Assembly: GCA_030248195.1 (NCBI GenBank)
Contig: JASAND010030300.1
Location: forward strand, 38,656-102,655
DNA length: 64,000 nucleotides
DNA from: Trissonchulus latispiculum
Taxonomy: Eukaryota > Nematoda > Enoplea > Enoplida > Ironidae
Direction: 5' to 3'
Part shown: positions 21,043 through 32,700 of the stretch, in pieces
Layout of the letters: every line of letters starts with the position of its first letter
Position numbering within the stretch: position 1 is the first letter of the stretch
Program-made: the position numbers and the translations under genes
Notes under the pieces: generated by a model
What the model was told of the DNA's origin: nothing
The model's database searches: none
The model's input: the letters and a program-made list of their open reading frames with translations, nothing else

Positions 21043-24018
21043 GCTAGGAGTTGAAAGGTTTTGGACCAATCAGCACAGAGCAAAGCTTGTTTTGACTGGA
21101 AAGCACTGAAAGCACAACTCAAAATGTTGTTATTTAATTTTTAAGCAATTACAATTATAATTTGCTGATCTTAAAACGTTTCTAAGTGTTGGTTATTTAA
21201 TTTTTGAATAATTCCCATGTCACGTGACCTGTGCTTTTTGTGACTGTGGTTTGTCATCGTGAACTATGTGTCTTCAGTGTTCTGAGCACAAAGCACAAAG
21301 CACAAAGCACTCCATCGTGAACCGGGCTTAAGGAGTCAAGGTGTGACTGCGCGTCAGCACATTCATTACTGTGAGCATAATGGACATTCTGATAGCTTTG
21401 TAACACCGGGTAATTGCTATGGCAATTATTCAGTGTCAGCATCCCCGTTCCCTCAAAAATTTATACGTTTTACAATGACACAATCCCTAACTGAAGTACC
21501 GACTGAGGTGAGGTGGCTGCAAAAAATTAAATGCTGTAATTATCTAGGTTAAATTTAAAGCCTCAGAAATAGGTTTAAATTAATACTGGTAGAAAGTAGA
21601 AGACAATGACTCAACTGTTTCTTGATTTTGGAAGTGCTCATAATGGGTTGAAAATACGAAAACTGTTCAAAACGTTTCAAGTAAACTGGGGGAGTAGTCC
21701 AATTCTTTGTACAAAATATTGAAAAAAACAGCAGTCGAAATGTTTCCAATGAATTGAAATCTGTTAGGTTTCTTCCATCCTACCAATCAGCTCAACTAAC
21801 TGAATCAAACTCCTGTTACAAAGATTTAACATCCATTCGGAGAAACAATCGAAAGCTACATTTCCCTAGATAGGCTGGAAAAATTCTCAGGATTGAAAAC
21901 ATTGGCTTTGAAACTAGGCTTTGCGAAAATATGCTTAATTATAATAATTGATGACCAACCCTGTCCACATGATACAGGTGCAGTGATAACTAGCAGGCCC
22001 CTATAAGGGACATTATTCCGCATTTGAGCAGCAGTGTATCAAGTAGACGTTGAAATTGCATTGGAAAGAAAGTTAAATAAGCGCAGCTTTTTATTACGAT
22101 TCACCTTAGCATAGGTCACAGTGTTTGAGGAGGTATTCACTAGCTGACAATTACCCTGACTTAGGAAGTATGTAGGGCAATGAACCCCTTGACCTAAGTT
22201 ATTTGTTGAGCGCTAGCTTTTTGCTTCTACTTAGCTAGCATGTCAAACGGGCACCATCTTACACACATCGTTTCAGGGAGGCTTTCAATTTGTAAAGTTT
22301 AGTACTCAAAATTGATTTGTTAAAAAACCTTGGTTCAGCTCTGGGAAGTGTAATAGTGGAAATGCTGTGGTTTAACTCCCTGACCTCACTTATTAAATCT
22401 ACAGTTAGACCAATTAATTAAATTGTTACCAGAAATTTAAACTTTAAACTGAAATTTGCTGTTTGTTTGTTTCCGCATTAGCAATAAAAAATCAATGTTA
22501 AACATTTCGAATGTGAAGAAGGCATGCCATGTTGAGTTCTGATCAGGCAACACTACCAGTTCGGTCTCCTAGGTTCAGCTGTGGGCTAATCTGCACTATT
22601 AAGAAGTTTTTTCAAGCCTTAAACGAAAATGGAACAAATGGAACAAGCACTAGTAATACAGTTTAAACTTTTTTAGGACGACGTATAGATTAATTGGTAG
22701 GCATCCGCCCTCCGCCCAAATCCGCTTTTTTGATGTGACGACAAAAGAAAAACGTGACAAGGAAACAAAAGAGTATCTTCTAGTTCAGCCGCAGAAGAAA
22801 CGAGAAATCTTCAACTGATAGCGTCTACTCTGATATCTAATTTGCATATTCTTGCAAATCCAAACCCGTCCGCTTACTTTCTTTTCGACTTCAGTAAGGG
22901 GGGAGAGGGTAAACCTTAAAAAATTAATTCCGATACCCCTATTATTCTAAGCTGTAATCTACATAGCTTTAAAATGCCCCATTTCTCAACAGCATCCATG
23001 TCCAAACTTAAATCCAACGATAAACTTGACTGTCACTTATTTGGCCACCTTCGGCTAAAAAGAGATGCTGACTAACATGTTAAACATACAGAAATATGTC
23101 ATTTAGAGATTGGTGCCCTAGTGTGTACAATCCATTTTCCGAAGCAATAACTCCGCCTCCAGGGCGGAATAATAAAGCCATGAAATATGCAAATTTTTAA
23201 AATTTTGAAGATCAAGCATAATGGAAACTAACAAATCCAGAGCACGATAAATTAATTTCTGCGATATGATTACGCTGGCTATTTCTGGTGTTGAAACAAA
23301 GGTTGTTTAGGGCTCAAAGTTTTAAAGAAGTATCACAGTGACAATCATCAAATACAATCTTTACATATCCTAAAATTAAAAGGGTTAAATGAAATGTTGA
23401 CTCGAGATCCCTCACAAAATTGATGATAACTAAAGAATAAAAATAATAATAATAACCTAAAGAATATTATTTGCACAAAAACAATTGAGCATAATTTCAA
23501 ATTATATTACGTGTGGTAGGTGAAGACTGACGCCATCAAATATCGAATCAGTCAATATAGTGAAACAATTAAGTTAATTTGCTTATTTGATGATGGAATG
23601 GCACTTGACGCGAACGCAAACCTGACACCTCTAATGTTGATAAATTTGCATCTGTGCAAAGCAACTTACCCAAATTTCTGAATCCATATTTTGTTGGAGT
23701 GAAAACAGTACTGCACTATTTTATTGCGAAAGATTTTGAATTGAATGTTGAATTGAATTGAATTGAATGAATATTGAGTGTATTCATCACGCAATTTCGA
23801 AATCTGCAATTTTAGTGAACACAGATGTTACAAGGCTTACAGTATACAACTTAGAAGCAACACAGACAGCTGCAAACAAAACAAATGAATAAGATTCATG
23901 AACACTTGATTCTTTTAATCATATCGTGACGGACTGAACGCTCAATTAGTTTTCAAGATTTAATTAGACTAATCTGCATATTTTCATTTAACAACAATTA
24001 TGCATTCATTTTTATTGA
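21043..24018. other. Three kilobases of intergenic sequence
   Basis: No domain-bearing frame was seen on either strand. A CACAAAG triplication occurs at 21290-21308 between two ATCGTGAAC phrases (21257 and 21313), probably part of a small decayed repeat. GAATTGAATT iterations occur near 23750. Nothing else stood out. Confidence 0.45.
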
Positions 24019-24025
24019 CTATTAC

Positions 24026-24423
24026 CAAGAGTACATAATACTAAGAGTGTGACAAGCGTCACACTCTATGCAGTGAAAGCCAAAACTATGCTATGCGCGC
24101 TATCGGCTGACCCCCCCCCACGAATTGATCCCCTCTCACACCCCCCCCAATATGGGTACTCACTCGCTTAGCATGTTTTCTACATACAAGTGTTAAACAC
24201 ACACGCTTAAACCCCCTCCCCAAATTGGGTCCCTGATAATTTCAGCGTGTAATTATGCAAAGCAGTGAGCAACCCCCGTTTGGACCACGTACCCATATAG
24301 GGGCGGTGTGAGAGGGGGTCAATTCGTGGGGGGGGGGTCAGCTGATAGCGCGCATAGCATAATTTTGGGATTCACTGCATAGAGTGTGACGTTTGTCATA
24401 CTCTTTATCACTATGTACTCTTG
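24026..24423. mobile_element. CAAGAGTACAT MITE with 7-bp target duplication
   Basis: The element begins CAAGAGTACATAATACTA and ends ATCACTATGTACTCTTG. The exact 7-bp repeat CTATTAC flanks it (24019-24025 and 24424-24430). C- and G-homopolymer tracts sit symmetrically inside. It is non-coding, the same family as 6002-6445. Confidence 0.92.
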
Positions 24424-27315
24424 CTATTACTAGCAGGCTTAGCTTTAGTAAATTATTGTGTATCAGTACTTCAGGTTTTCGATATTTCATTATTTCCATG
24501 ACCTTGACTATTCCAGCAAATTGTCATGAGCCAGTTGAGGTGACGGGACTGAAAGCAGCTAGACTGGCTGCTACCGCCGCTCATGTAGTTATAAACCATG
24601 CGGTGTAGCTTAGCAAAGTCATGTCGTTTAGTGAATACTATTCATGTAACCCAAATAAAGTCGTTTTACTTTTTCAGTTTTTGTTGTTTTGTTTTCATTT
24701 TCCCATCAACTTAACCTAGTTCTATTGTAGATGTCTAATGAGTGCACCGTCTGCTGTAAATACAGTAGAAATTTATCGATTAGTTGTTTCCAAATGCTCA
24801 CCTGTGCTCAGAATGTACTATCTGTGTAATCATGTAATAAAAATTACTTGTATTTTATTTGTCTGTCTCCATCATATGTGGTTGTGTATTTATATGTTCA
24901 CTGAGATGAGATTTTTATAAACGCTCAAATGATAGTACTAAACATAGCTAGTTCTGTAGGGGCCCTAAAATATGTAAACGGAAACTCACAGCGTTCGAAA
25001 TGAGGTTCTTCCAAGCTTCTTTAATTAACCATAAATAACGCTTTTTATACATCATACTAGGCAAGACCACGTACAGGCACATAACTCAGATATATTCAAA
25101 ACCATTTTTAAAAATGCTAGTTTTGTACATTTTCCTTCCCCTTTAACAGTGAAACGTTAACAACCATAACAAGCCACAGGACAGCATATAAACTAGACAC
25201 TACTACCGGTGAATATAAAAACCAAGTACGACAAACCATACAAAATCAACAATGCAGCAAACAATATCAAATAGCAATAACAACAATACGACAATGCAAC
25301 AAAGCAACAGTAATGGTTATGGTGTGTTTAGATAAGGTAGAAAAAATTTACAACAATAATAATAAAAATGCAAGACGTCCACATAAACAAGATTTTCCCT
25401 GTAATGGTCCTATTTCCTTGAAAAGTATAGAAATTAGAAATATCATTCCATTATTTATAGCATACTCATCAAATTGTTAAAAACGTTCGAACTTTTATAA
25501 TAGCATGCACGTGTTTTCGTTTGTACGACAACTGTGCAGGTTTGCAACAGTTCTTGACAGCAGATTTTCTCCTTTGACTTGAACTTGTGTAGTCTTTACT
25601 GGGCCCTACTCCTCTGATTTACAATCGAAACTGCTACGCTTCTGCATCAAAAGCTCATTTGCATACGTGTTTGTATGTCCATTCTATAGGCAGCTGAATT
25701 AGTCTTGAAATCTTTTTGCATGGTTCGCTGTCATTGGGGCAGGACTAATTCAAGGTACAATTTCAGATTCAGTTTGCATTGGTTGATGCCTAAAGTTCCG
25801 TAACTTCAGTACTTATTTTTGCCACTACAATCTAGTGAGCGGCGCAGTAATCTCAAAATCCTACTGCTAATGAACTGAACTGGACCTTAAAATATGTTGA
25901 AGTACATCAAATTTGTTGGAGTTTCACTTTTTGTTGTTTTATTTTCATTTCATACCGTCATTATGTGCCTTCGTTATTGTCTAAATTTTAGAAAATAAAC
26001 AGAAATTTGAGGAGAACCCCATTCCTTGCAAAGCCCCCAAGTAAAGGCCAAAGCAAAATGGCTCCGCTTTCTTAGCTCCTGAATAAAAGATGAGTAGAAA
26101 TTAAGTCTCCGGCTAGAAACTGAGCAAACAAGGCAAAGTGTCATTGTTAGACCAAAAGTCTTGGGATGGGATAAGTAGTTAAGCTTTCTGAGGTTTTCCT
26201 GAACTTCTAAGACAGTTTACTGCCATTTTCTGTGACACGAATGTGAGTCCAAAGCTTGCTGGAGTCACGGTTTTTAGAAGGCCAAGTTTTAGGGTGCACT
26301 TTATGTCAAATTTTTGGGAAAATTTAGCATTATCTCATTTTTTGGACGGAATCAGCGACTGTTATTCATTCATTCTTTCTGTAAACGAATTTCATTTACT
26401 GCTAGATTTTCAAAGCTACAAAATTAAAAACATAGATTACCAGAAATCCAATCTTGGGTTCATTTAAATCTCTCCTTTGCAGTACTTAACACAGAATTTA
26501 TTAACAAATGCTCCGAAGCTAAGCTTTCGCGGCATATTTCCCTACGGGGTATTTCTCGGCATGAAAACTGCCGCAACCCATAATTTCCCAATATATCTCC
26601 CTCCACACAAGGTAGAAAATTAATACCACACATTCTTCGAGTTTCTGGCTCGTTTTGTTGTTTCTTCAATGCTTTTCTCTCCAGACAAAGATACGTGAAA
26701 AGACTATTTTAGGTTTATACAAAACATAAAGATCAGGTAAATGTCGTGTGTTTTTGAATCCTAAAGCTTTGTGCAACTTTGTCCTGTTTCCAAACTAGCA
26801 AAAGCAAACAAATTTATCACTCGATGTAATATATCTAATTCATCGTCTTATCAGCTGGGCCAAGAGTTTATAATAGGAAAAATAAAACACTCAGCGTTTC
26901 CTAATGTATTAAGCTTGTAATATGCTCGAAACATGAAGGCCGAATTCTCGGGGGGCTTTTCAGCGTGGGAGCATAGCACGCAGAGTTGTTCTAGGCTTGC
27001 CAGGGTCTAGGGCCTTCGGTGCTAATCTCATCTCAGTCTTTGAACCAAGAGTGCAACTTCGAATGATGACTACACCCTTGGAGGAGGACCCAGAGCTCCT
27101 CAAGGCAGATACCCTACACGGTCTCTTGTTACTGTCAAAAACACTCCGTTATGAAAGATGAAGAATTTCTGCTAGGAATTGGGAATGAATTAAATCTGTT
27201 GTAGCATTTGATCTTCCAATTCATTCACTTTATCCCCCCCCCGAATGGGAATATACAAAGGAATTGAAGAAAGACGGATACTACAACAATACCTCAGCAC
27301 TTGAAAAATTCAGAC

Positions 27316-27385
27316 CAAAAGTGGGGATCGAACGAATTGCCTTCGCCTTGGTGCACCGATGCTCTACCAATTGAGCCAGCCAACT
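27316..27385 (-). repeat. tRNA-like SINE head
   Basis: On the minus strand TGGCTCAATTGGTAGAGCATCGG is an excellent A-box region and GTTCGATCCCCAC a B box, spaced as in a tRNA. The 5' and 3' ends do not form a convincing acceptor stem and the middle lacks a clean anticodon stem. Confidence 0.55.
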
Positions 27386-27489
27386 TTAAAGTGTTTTGCA
27401 AAACTGTAGTGATTGTTTTCTCTCAAGTCACACCCAATGCTTGTTCCAAAACCGTGTTTACCATAACCCTTATTTTGAAAACTGATTTT

Positions 27490-27545
27490 TGTAATGTGAA
27501 AGATTGAAATCAAGATTGAAAGATGTCAAGAAAAGACCCAAGGAC
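27490..27545 (-). repeat. SINE tail fragment
   Basis: GATTGAAATCAAGATTGAAAG followed by ATGTCAAGAAAAG matches the conserved tail seen at 48425-48475, 34075-34112 and, in the other orientation, 40630-40672. The tRNA head is missing here. Confidence 0.55.
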
Positions 27546-27999
27546 TGCTCCGCCTACCTCCGAATTATTATTCGAGTGTTTCCAACCGTTAAGCCCAACT
27601 TCGTACATTTTATTAAAGTTCTTCTGAGCAATGCAAGATCACAGAATTTTTATCAGGATTCTGTATTCCCCGTTATTCAAATCTTTTAAGTTCATCCCCA
27701 TCTCCATAGAATTTCAGTTCCATAACTGTCTGATTAGCTCAGTGCAAAATCTGAACCCCTGTCACTTTGAATTGAGTTTTAATTACATTTCTCTGGAAGG
27801 TCCCCTCTTGCCAGAAAATAATGCGTTCCAGCAAAAGTAGAAGAAGAACCGACGCACTTATTTGTGGCACTCTCTCTTGATTAGACTTCGGGTTTTACTG
27901 CCTTTTAAAAGACCTGTCACATTTTTTCCTTGTTGAAATTGAAATTGTTTAGTTGAAATTCCATGAAATGAATTTAGAATTATTAGTCTTTCTCTTTAC

Positions 28000-28290
28000 C
28001 TAGTTCCGACTTCGGGTCAAGCCTGACTTTCACTCTTTTAACTCTTTAATGAAAAGCATCGAGATATAGGTTAACTCGTACAGTTCTGTTCAATATCCCT
28101 CTTATTGAAAATCCGTGACACTTTATTCCCAGTTAAAGTTGAAATTTTATGAAAAAACTTGAAAACTTAGACATTTTATGACAACTTCTACCTAGTTCTG
28201 ACTTCGGGTCAAGCTCAACGTTCAATCTGTTAACTCTTTACTGAAAAAGATCTAGTTAAATCTAACTAGATTAACTCGGCTTAATTCTTT
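28000..28290 (+). repeat. Two-copy direct repeat
   Basis: CCTAGTTCCGACTTCGGGTCAAGC near 28000 recurs as CCTAGTTCTGACTTCGGGTCAAGC near 28191. Each copy is followed by TTAACTCTTTA.TGAAAA and a stretch ending TTAACTCG. The spacing is about 190 bp. The TTAACTC vocabulary is shared with 1971-2400. Confidence 0.6.
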
Positions 28291-29794
28291 CATGAAAAGG
28301 CACTTTTTAGTATACTCTCAATAAGGTTGAGTATAAGTACAGTCCAAAGTTTCGTTAACTTTGTCAACTTCCCCAGGTTATTTTCCTCAAAAGATTTAGG
28401 AAGCTAAACTTAAGTTTCACCTTACTGTCACAAACAAGCAGGTTTTCCTATTTGTCGTTAAGATTAAGGACCCACCAGCTTAACTTTTAGGTAACCCCGC
28501 CAACGCTTGAATGCTTTGCAAATATTTTTCTGCTATACAGTGATTCTGACACAAATTTTGAATCAGTAAAAAGTCTAAACGAATTTTGTCAGATTTAATT
28601 ATTCACCCCAGCTACCGTAATCCTTGTGGGTTCGTGACTAATTTTGGAGCGGTGACTCATTGATTTTAGGAATTCCACTTCAAGAAAAGTGACGTATCAT
28701 CTTGGAGTACTATAAAATATGCTTAAAAACTTAATCTTCACTGTAGCGATTACTGTAAGTCTAAGTTAAATAGTTTTGTTTGAATTTAAAGTTTAAATTT
28801 CAAGTTTAATTTATATTGGAACAGTTCAAATCAAAAGCTTTAACCAGATTCTTATTTTAAAATTTAATTTAATTTCTTCTTGATAAGTTAATGTTGTAAA
28901 TAACAGTGTATATGTCAGCAAACCTCAACTTCAAAATTACTAAACTTAGAAAAAAGTGTATTGCATTACAATATTTTGTCATTGTAATGCATACTTGTCA
29001 TCGCCAGTTTGCCCTTGAGGTGTACTCGTTCGTGTGATGTCTTTAATTGAGTTGCATCGAACTTGTCTACTTTTTCACGACTCGACAAGTTTCAATTTTG
29101 CAGCTAATTTAAATTGAAAAATTTTATACTACCCAAACTTTTATGTGCCATTTTGTTTGGCATGTCGAAACCGATTTTCAACAGAACGAGTTTTATTCGA
29201 TGTTTTTGTAAGAAAGCTCCGTGCCAAAACTGTCGAAAATCATTAGCGATTTTGATTTCAGAAAACAATTTTTGCTCATATTGGTTTTTCTAACTGTCTC
29301 AATACCATTTAATTTTATTGTCCTATTTTTGAAATTTGTGCAAAATTGTTTAACGTTTTCTGCAGAGTCAGTTTTGGGCTTATGCTTATCTGCCTCAGGC
29401 AACCGTACACCAAAGGTAGTCCATAAACTTAGGTTTTATCGATTTATTGCTTTCTAAATTTTGTTTGGCCCCTACATAGTTAATACAGTTAGACCGAATT
29501 TAAAGAATTTGCAAGCTTTTCCTCAATTTCTAATTCGAAGTTTGGAATCCTTTTGGCGGTCATGATCATTGGCCTTTCTGTTTCCTGCTAATAATTAAGG
29601 TTTATGTTTAATTTTAGATATTAAATTTCCATAGCATTTACTGGAATTAATTAAATTGAATCTACTTTTGTTCCTACATGTTTATTTCAGTTTTATGTCA
29701 ACTTGCATTATTTTTCAGGTGTTTACTGGTCAATCATTTGATAGCTTTAATCCCTCTCAATTGATTAATTAATTAAATAATTAGTTAATCCAAA

Positions 29795-32700
29795 ATGATC
29801 CCTGAGTTAGTGATCTTAATCCTCCTAATCCATTTAATCCGCTCCCTATCCACAATGGACGTGGAACCCCCTGTTTCCTGCCATGGTCCCGTGCCCAAAA
29901 TTTCGGAAGGGGAATACTTCTATCATGACAATGAGACCTATCAACTTCGAGTGACCACGAATCTGAAGCTAACCCTAGACTTGCATCACAAGTCCTGTTT
30001 TCAGATTGAGATCGAAAATGTGTCAAACGATTCCATGTCAGAGCTTCGAGTAGGTTTCTGGTCTGGTGAATTTCGTCGAATTTCATTCCATTTTGAATGC
30101 TGAATTAATATATACATAAGTACATAAATATATACATGATGACGCTTTAGCATCAATAGTTTGCTACTGCAAAGGAAATACAAGGAAATACCGAATTTGC
30201 GAGCCACGGATACGGAACTTGTCAACCTTTCCCGCCTTTTGCTTAAGTCTGGTTTCAAGGGATAGTCGCTATTCACTTTTTGACTGTTTTTGTCCACCAG
30301 TGTCACGGTGTAATTTTCCTCCTTGAAAATTTTCCCCCGGAAAAATTACACCGGTGTGGATTTTCCAGGGGGGATGGACATTTTGCACCAATGCAAGAAA
30401 TAATGCAGATTTCAGTTTAAAATTGAGCTTGGCTCCGCCGAAGCAACTAATTATGCTTTGAATATGGAATATGATTAGTGTAATCCGTCAAAAGAATTAC
30501 TCATTATAATAGTTCGACTGAGCTACAAAAATAAATCGAAACATAAACAAAATTTCTTGCAAAATAAGAAAATTTGTACGATTAATTAGAATCGTTTATT
30601 GTATTCAACTGCTTATTTTGTATGTGGTGAACCTTAATATGTAATAAAACTTCTTAAATAAATGATAACTTCTAATCTTTCTTAGGCTTCTAATATTTTA
30701 TGTTTTCATTTCTAGTAAAAATTAATAAATTAAAATATTGGAGAATTTATCTCCGAGCTCAAATCTTCAAGTAGGGCAAAGGTATAAAATCAATTTAATT
30801 AAATTTATTTTCAAGTTTATTTTAGAAATTTTATTGAACTAAATTAAAATTAAAATTTCCAGTTTGAAAATTGCTGCTTATGATTAATATCTATGAAATA
30901 AACAAAAATAAGTTTTAATTTGACCTTATAACTTTTCCTGCTTAACGGCTTTGGCTCGGAGATAACAGTTTCCAAATATGCATATATTTTTGCTTAGAAA
31001 TAAAATCATAAAATATTAGTGCATAAGAAATGCTAGAGTTGGCTTTTATCATAAAATTTTTCTTTATTAATTTTTATCTATTTTATCTTTTATCTATTTT
31101 TATATTAAGTTTTATCAAATGCGAAATAAGCAGTAGAATATAACAATAATTTTAATTAATCCTTCAAAATTTATGGTTTTTAAAGAATTTTTATTCATTA
31201 TATATTTCAATGAAGTTGATTTTGTATATGGGTTATAATGAGTAATTATTTTGGCATTTCAGCGTTTCAGGCTAATCACATTCCACCACCAAAACGTAAT
31301 TAGTTGCTATAGTTATGAGCAAAACTCAAGTCATAAACTGAAATCTGCATTATTTCTGGCGTTGGTGCAAAATTTCCCCCCGGAAATTTCACACCGGCGT
31401 AATTTTTCTGGGGGGAAAATCCACAACGGTGTAGTTTTTCCGGGGGGAATTTTACACCGGGGGAAAAACTGCACCGTGACACACCAGCACTTGGTTGAAG
31501 TGCTACTGTATCTGCGATGTGCTAATTAATTGTGTGATTTCTGTAGGAGACATCACCACATCACTTCAGGGCAAGCTCCGTGTGTGTTCCTACTTGCGTG
31601 AGCAAAGCAACTCGTTATTTAAATTGGTTTATAATGTTTTAAGCTAGGAATTTAGTTTTAGGAATTTACAGTAACATAAGTTTTGTAAGTTGTTTTAAAA
31701 TTCTGTATTTTATCATAAAATCATAATTAGGCCTACATTATTGTCGTTATTTTAGAGTGTCTCATCCCTATTCTATGCCGTACAGTACGTGTCTTTTCTA
31801 CAGCACTATCCGGTTAGAACCAGTTACCAATTCGGTATTCCCGAATTTCAGTCCTACTGTCAATGCGACTGCCCCCAGGCCGATACCTTCTGTACGTACA
31901 GTTTTGATCGCAAGTATTGCTCAAAGGGCGAAGTCTGTATCTCGAAGTATTATGGCAATCAAAATAGTCACGGATGTCAGCATCAGGGCCCGGCCAGCCT
32001 TTGCTGTGAAATTACGGTAAAACCATTCGAAAATCGCCGATTTACTGCGATTAGTGTAGATTTTCCCACACCTGATGTCATATTGAAAATAGAAATCTTT
32101 GCCCTCTACAACAACAAATGGGCCCCCTTTCGTGAGTATACCAGACACATTCTGCCCTACAAAGGAAACTACCTACATTTGAACGGATACGATAATTTTG
32201 TCGAGATGTACATTTTTGCCGAAGCTAAGCAGGCCCGTTTCGGACTTGTGGCCAACAGCGAGAAATACTACTACTACGAAAATACTCGGGCTAACTTTGT
32301 GCTCCTGACAGAACCTAAGATTAACAGTCTTCATGAGCACGATGTTCACAAATATGGCTGGCTGCGTTACCAGAACGGAGCCTGGGTGGTTCCGGAGCCC
32401 CTGGTCACTCTTTACCAGATTCATCAACCGATCGTGACAGACTGCCGTCGGCAGACCTATCACGATCAGTATGATGTAAATCCGAAGGTCAAGGTGATTC
32501 GAAATGTGACCGGGGCCATCAGTGGTCAGCCTTTTCTTGGGTTTAATCTGACCAGTCATCACCAGGAGTATATCAGCGAGGCTGACCTGGCGCAGCCTGG
32601 TGATAAGGAAAATCCGACAGGTACTGGCGGTCGACGCTTGTCACGGTCTTAGCTATTATGTACTCTTGATAACTGACAATCCATCAAATTTCATAGTTAC

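Larger units (their letters stand above)
24431..29794. other. Gene-poor stretch upstream of the fusogen gene
   Basis: No frame with a recognisable domain was seen. A short open segment at about 24467-24608 follows a TACTTCAG acceptor-like site and is followed by AATAAA at 24653; it is not supported as an exon. SINE remnants (27316-27385, 27490-27545) and a direct repeat (28000-28290) are listed separately. The last part presumably holds the fusogen promoter, but no core element was identified. Confidence 0.4.

Noticed and set aside
24467..24608. Possible terminal exon followed by AATAAA
   Set aside because: A short frame with an acceptor-like site and a poly(A)-like signal, but no upstream exon and no recognisable sequence.
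32621..32652. Extension of fusogen exon 2 to TAG at 32650
   Set aside because: These bases run into a MITE terminus. Splicing at 32621 gives an open, GC-rich continuation in exons 3 and 4.
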